Positions 63,338-64,000 of a stretch of DNA of 64,000 bases are shown piece after piece (the first letter of the stretch is position 1; every line of letters begins with the position of its first letter). Under the pieces are notes generated by a model. The model searched no databases. It was not told the origin of the DNA and saw nothing but the letters and a program-made list of their open reading frames with translations. This DNA comes from Spiroplasma litorale (GTDB lineage: Bacteria; Bacillota_I; Bacilli_A; Mycoplasmatales; Mycoplasmataceae): contig NZ_CP012357.1 of NCBI RefSeq assembly GCF_001267155.1, forward strand, positions 496,001 through 560,000, read 5' to 3'. The translations under genes and the position numbers were made by a program.

Positions 63338-64000
63338 TTATAAGTCTATATTCTCTATATATTCTATTCCTTTTTTTGTAATACATCTTCCTTTTGGTGT
63401 TTTTGTAATTAAATTATTTTTATATAAAGTTGGTTCAATAATTGAAGTTATTAATTGTTGAGGCATTGAAAGTAATTGTGATATATTTTCAATGCCTAAT
63501 ACCCCATATTTTTTAAGTAATTTTAAATAATTTATTTCATTTACAGTAATACCATACTTGTAGATTTCTAATTTTTTTAAAATATCAAATATATCCTGAT
63601 TTGATAAACTTAAATAATTTTTATACGTAATATAATCATATACCCTTTTTAATAAGTTTATTGCTATTCTAGGATTATTTTTACAATACTTTGATAATAA
63701 AATTATATTATCATTAGATAAATTTATATCTAGTTTTTTGCAATTTATTTTTAGTATTTCTTGTATTTCAGAGTAATTATAATCTTTGAAATTTAAATTA
63801 ATGGGAAACCTGTTTATAAAAGGTATTGCTAATTTATTTATTTCTGTTGTTGCAACAATTAAAGTAAATTTTGCTATTTTAACATTTATTATTTTTGAGT
63901 TATATTCTTTACCAATTATTATATTTAATCTATTATCTTCAAGTACAGGATATAATACTTCAAATACTTCTTTTGAACATGCGTGGACTTCATCAATAAA
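63338..64000 (-). CDS. ruvB: Holliday junction helicase RuvB, C-terminal part
   Basis: Runs off the right edge; 220 C-terminal residues are visible. RuvB is the hexameric AAA+ motor that drives branch migration with RuvA. The first residues are FIDEVHACSK (Walker B DEVH), then IIVATTEINKLAIPFINRF (sensor 1 and arginine finger region), NNPRIAINLLKRVYDY (sensor 2) and the winged-helix end with GIENISQLLSMPQ and KTPKGRC. Walker A lies outside. Length and motifs are normal as far as visible. Confidence 0.93.
   Translation of the reverse strand, partial: FIDEVHACSKEVFEVLYPVLEDNRLNIIIGKEYNSKIINVKIAKFTLIVATTEINKLAIPFINRFPINLNFKDYNYSEIQEILKINCKKLDINLSNDNIILLSKYCKNNPRIAINLLKRVYDYITYKNYLSLSNQDIFDILKKLEIYKYGITVNEINYLKLLKKYGVLGIENISQLLSMPQQLITSIIEPTLYKNNLITKTPKGRCITKKGIEYIENIDL

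Overview
The window is a piece of a very AT-rich Mollicute chromosome. UGA is read as tryptophan almost everywhere: nearly every long gene is readable only with UGA=Trp, and occasional UGG codons also occur. Wall-less cell biology, many short lipoproteins with ISC/VISC lipoboxes, a GH18 chitinase-like enzyme, a GH85 endoglycosidase and the Bacillus-like gene orders point to the Spiroplasma/Entomoplasma group. Spiroplasma is my inference; no rRNA gene is present to test it. I saw no tRNA, rRNA or CRISPR array.

Layout. Bases 1-14132 read rightward: the 3' end of dihydrolipoamide dehydrogenase, a two-gene ABC exporter behind a possible attenuator, small membrane proteins, an ABC-2 ATPase/permease pair, a broken four-helix membrane gene, a repeat lipoprotein, a GH18 lipoprotein with a PDPETPTN repeat, a one-gene ABC exporter, and a lipoprotein pseudogene. 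Bases 14133-17080 are a decayed island with an IS3-type element (18-bp inverted repeats, DDE transposase with an in-frame stop) and frameshifted genes on both sides. Bases 17220-31735 carry a four-helix membrane protein, valS, two tandem paralogous membrane proteins, a four-gene cluster in which two ABC-2-type permeases flank a GH85 endo-beta-N-acetylglucosaminidase, a 28-residue cysteine-rich peptide gene, lemA with a DUF3137 gene, and comEC. Bases 31758-38162 hold rpsT (leftward), holA, several unrecognised genes and coaE.

From 39026 almost everything reads leftward. The run nusB - unknown - xseA - xseB - dxs - unknown - tlyA - dinB resembles the Bacillus nusB/xseAB/dxs/tlyA order, but ispA is absent. 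Next come a lipoprotein, nfo (frameshifted), ribF, and two unknown genes. plsY reads rightward. Then an MBL-fold protein, a UPF0154 protein, transketolase, a UPF0291 protein, yqeH and yqeG, an amino-acid permease, an exonuclease-like protein, two lipoproteins, an unknown gene and the C-terminal part of ruvB.

How the genes fit together. Housekeeping sets cover DNA repair and replication (holA, dinB, xseAB, nfo, ruvB), ribosome assembly and translation (valS, rpsT, tlyA, yqeH), central metabolism (lpd, tkt, dxs, ribF, coaE) and lipid synthesis (plsY). Accessory genes are mostly surface or transport functions, including two enzymes of families that cleave GlcNAc-GlcNAc bonds, which suits life on an arthropod host. 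Six reading frames are broken, by in-frame UAA codons or frameshifts, so decay is active. Convergent genes often share one hairpin that contains both stop codons.
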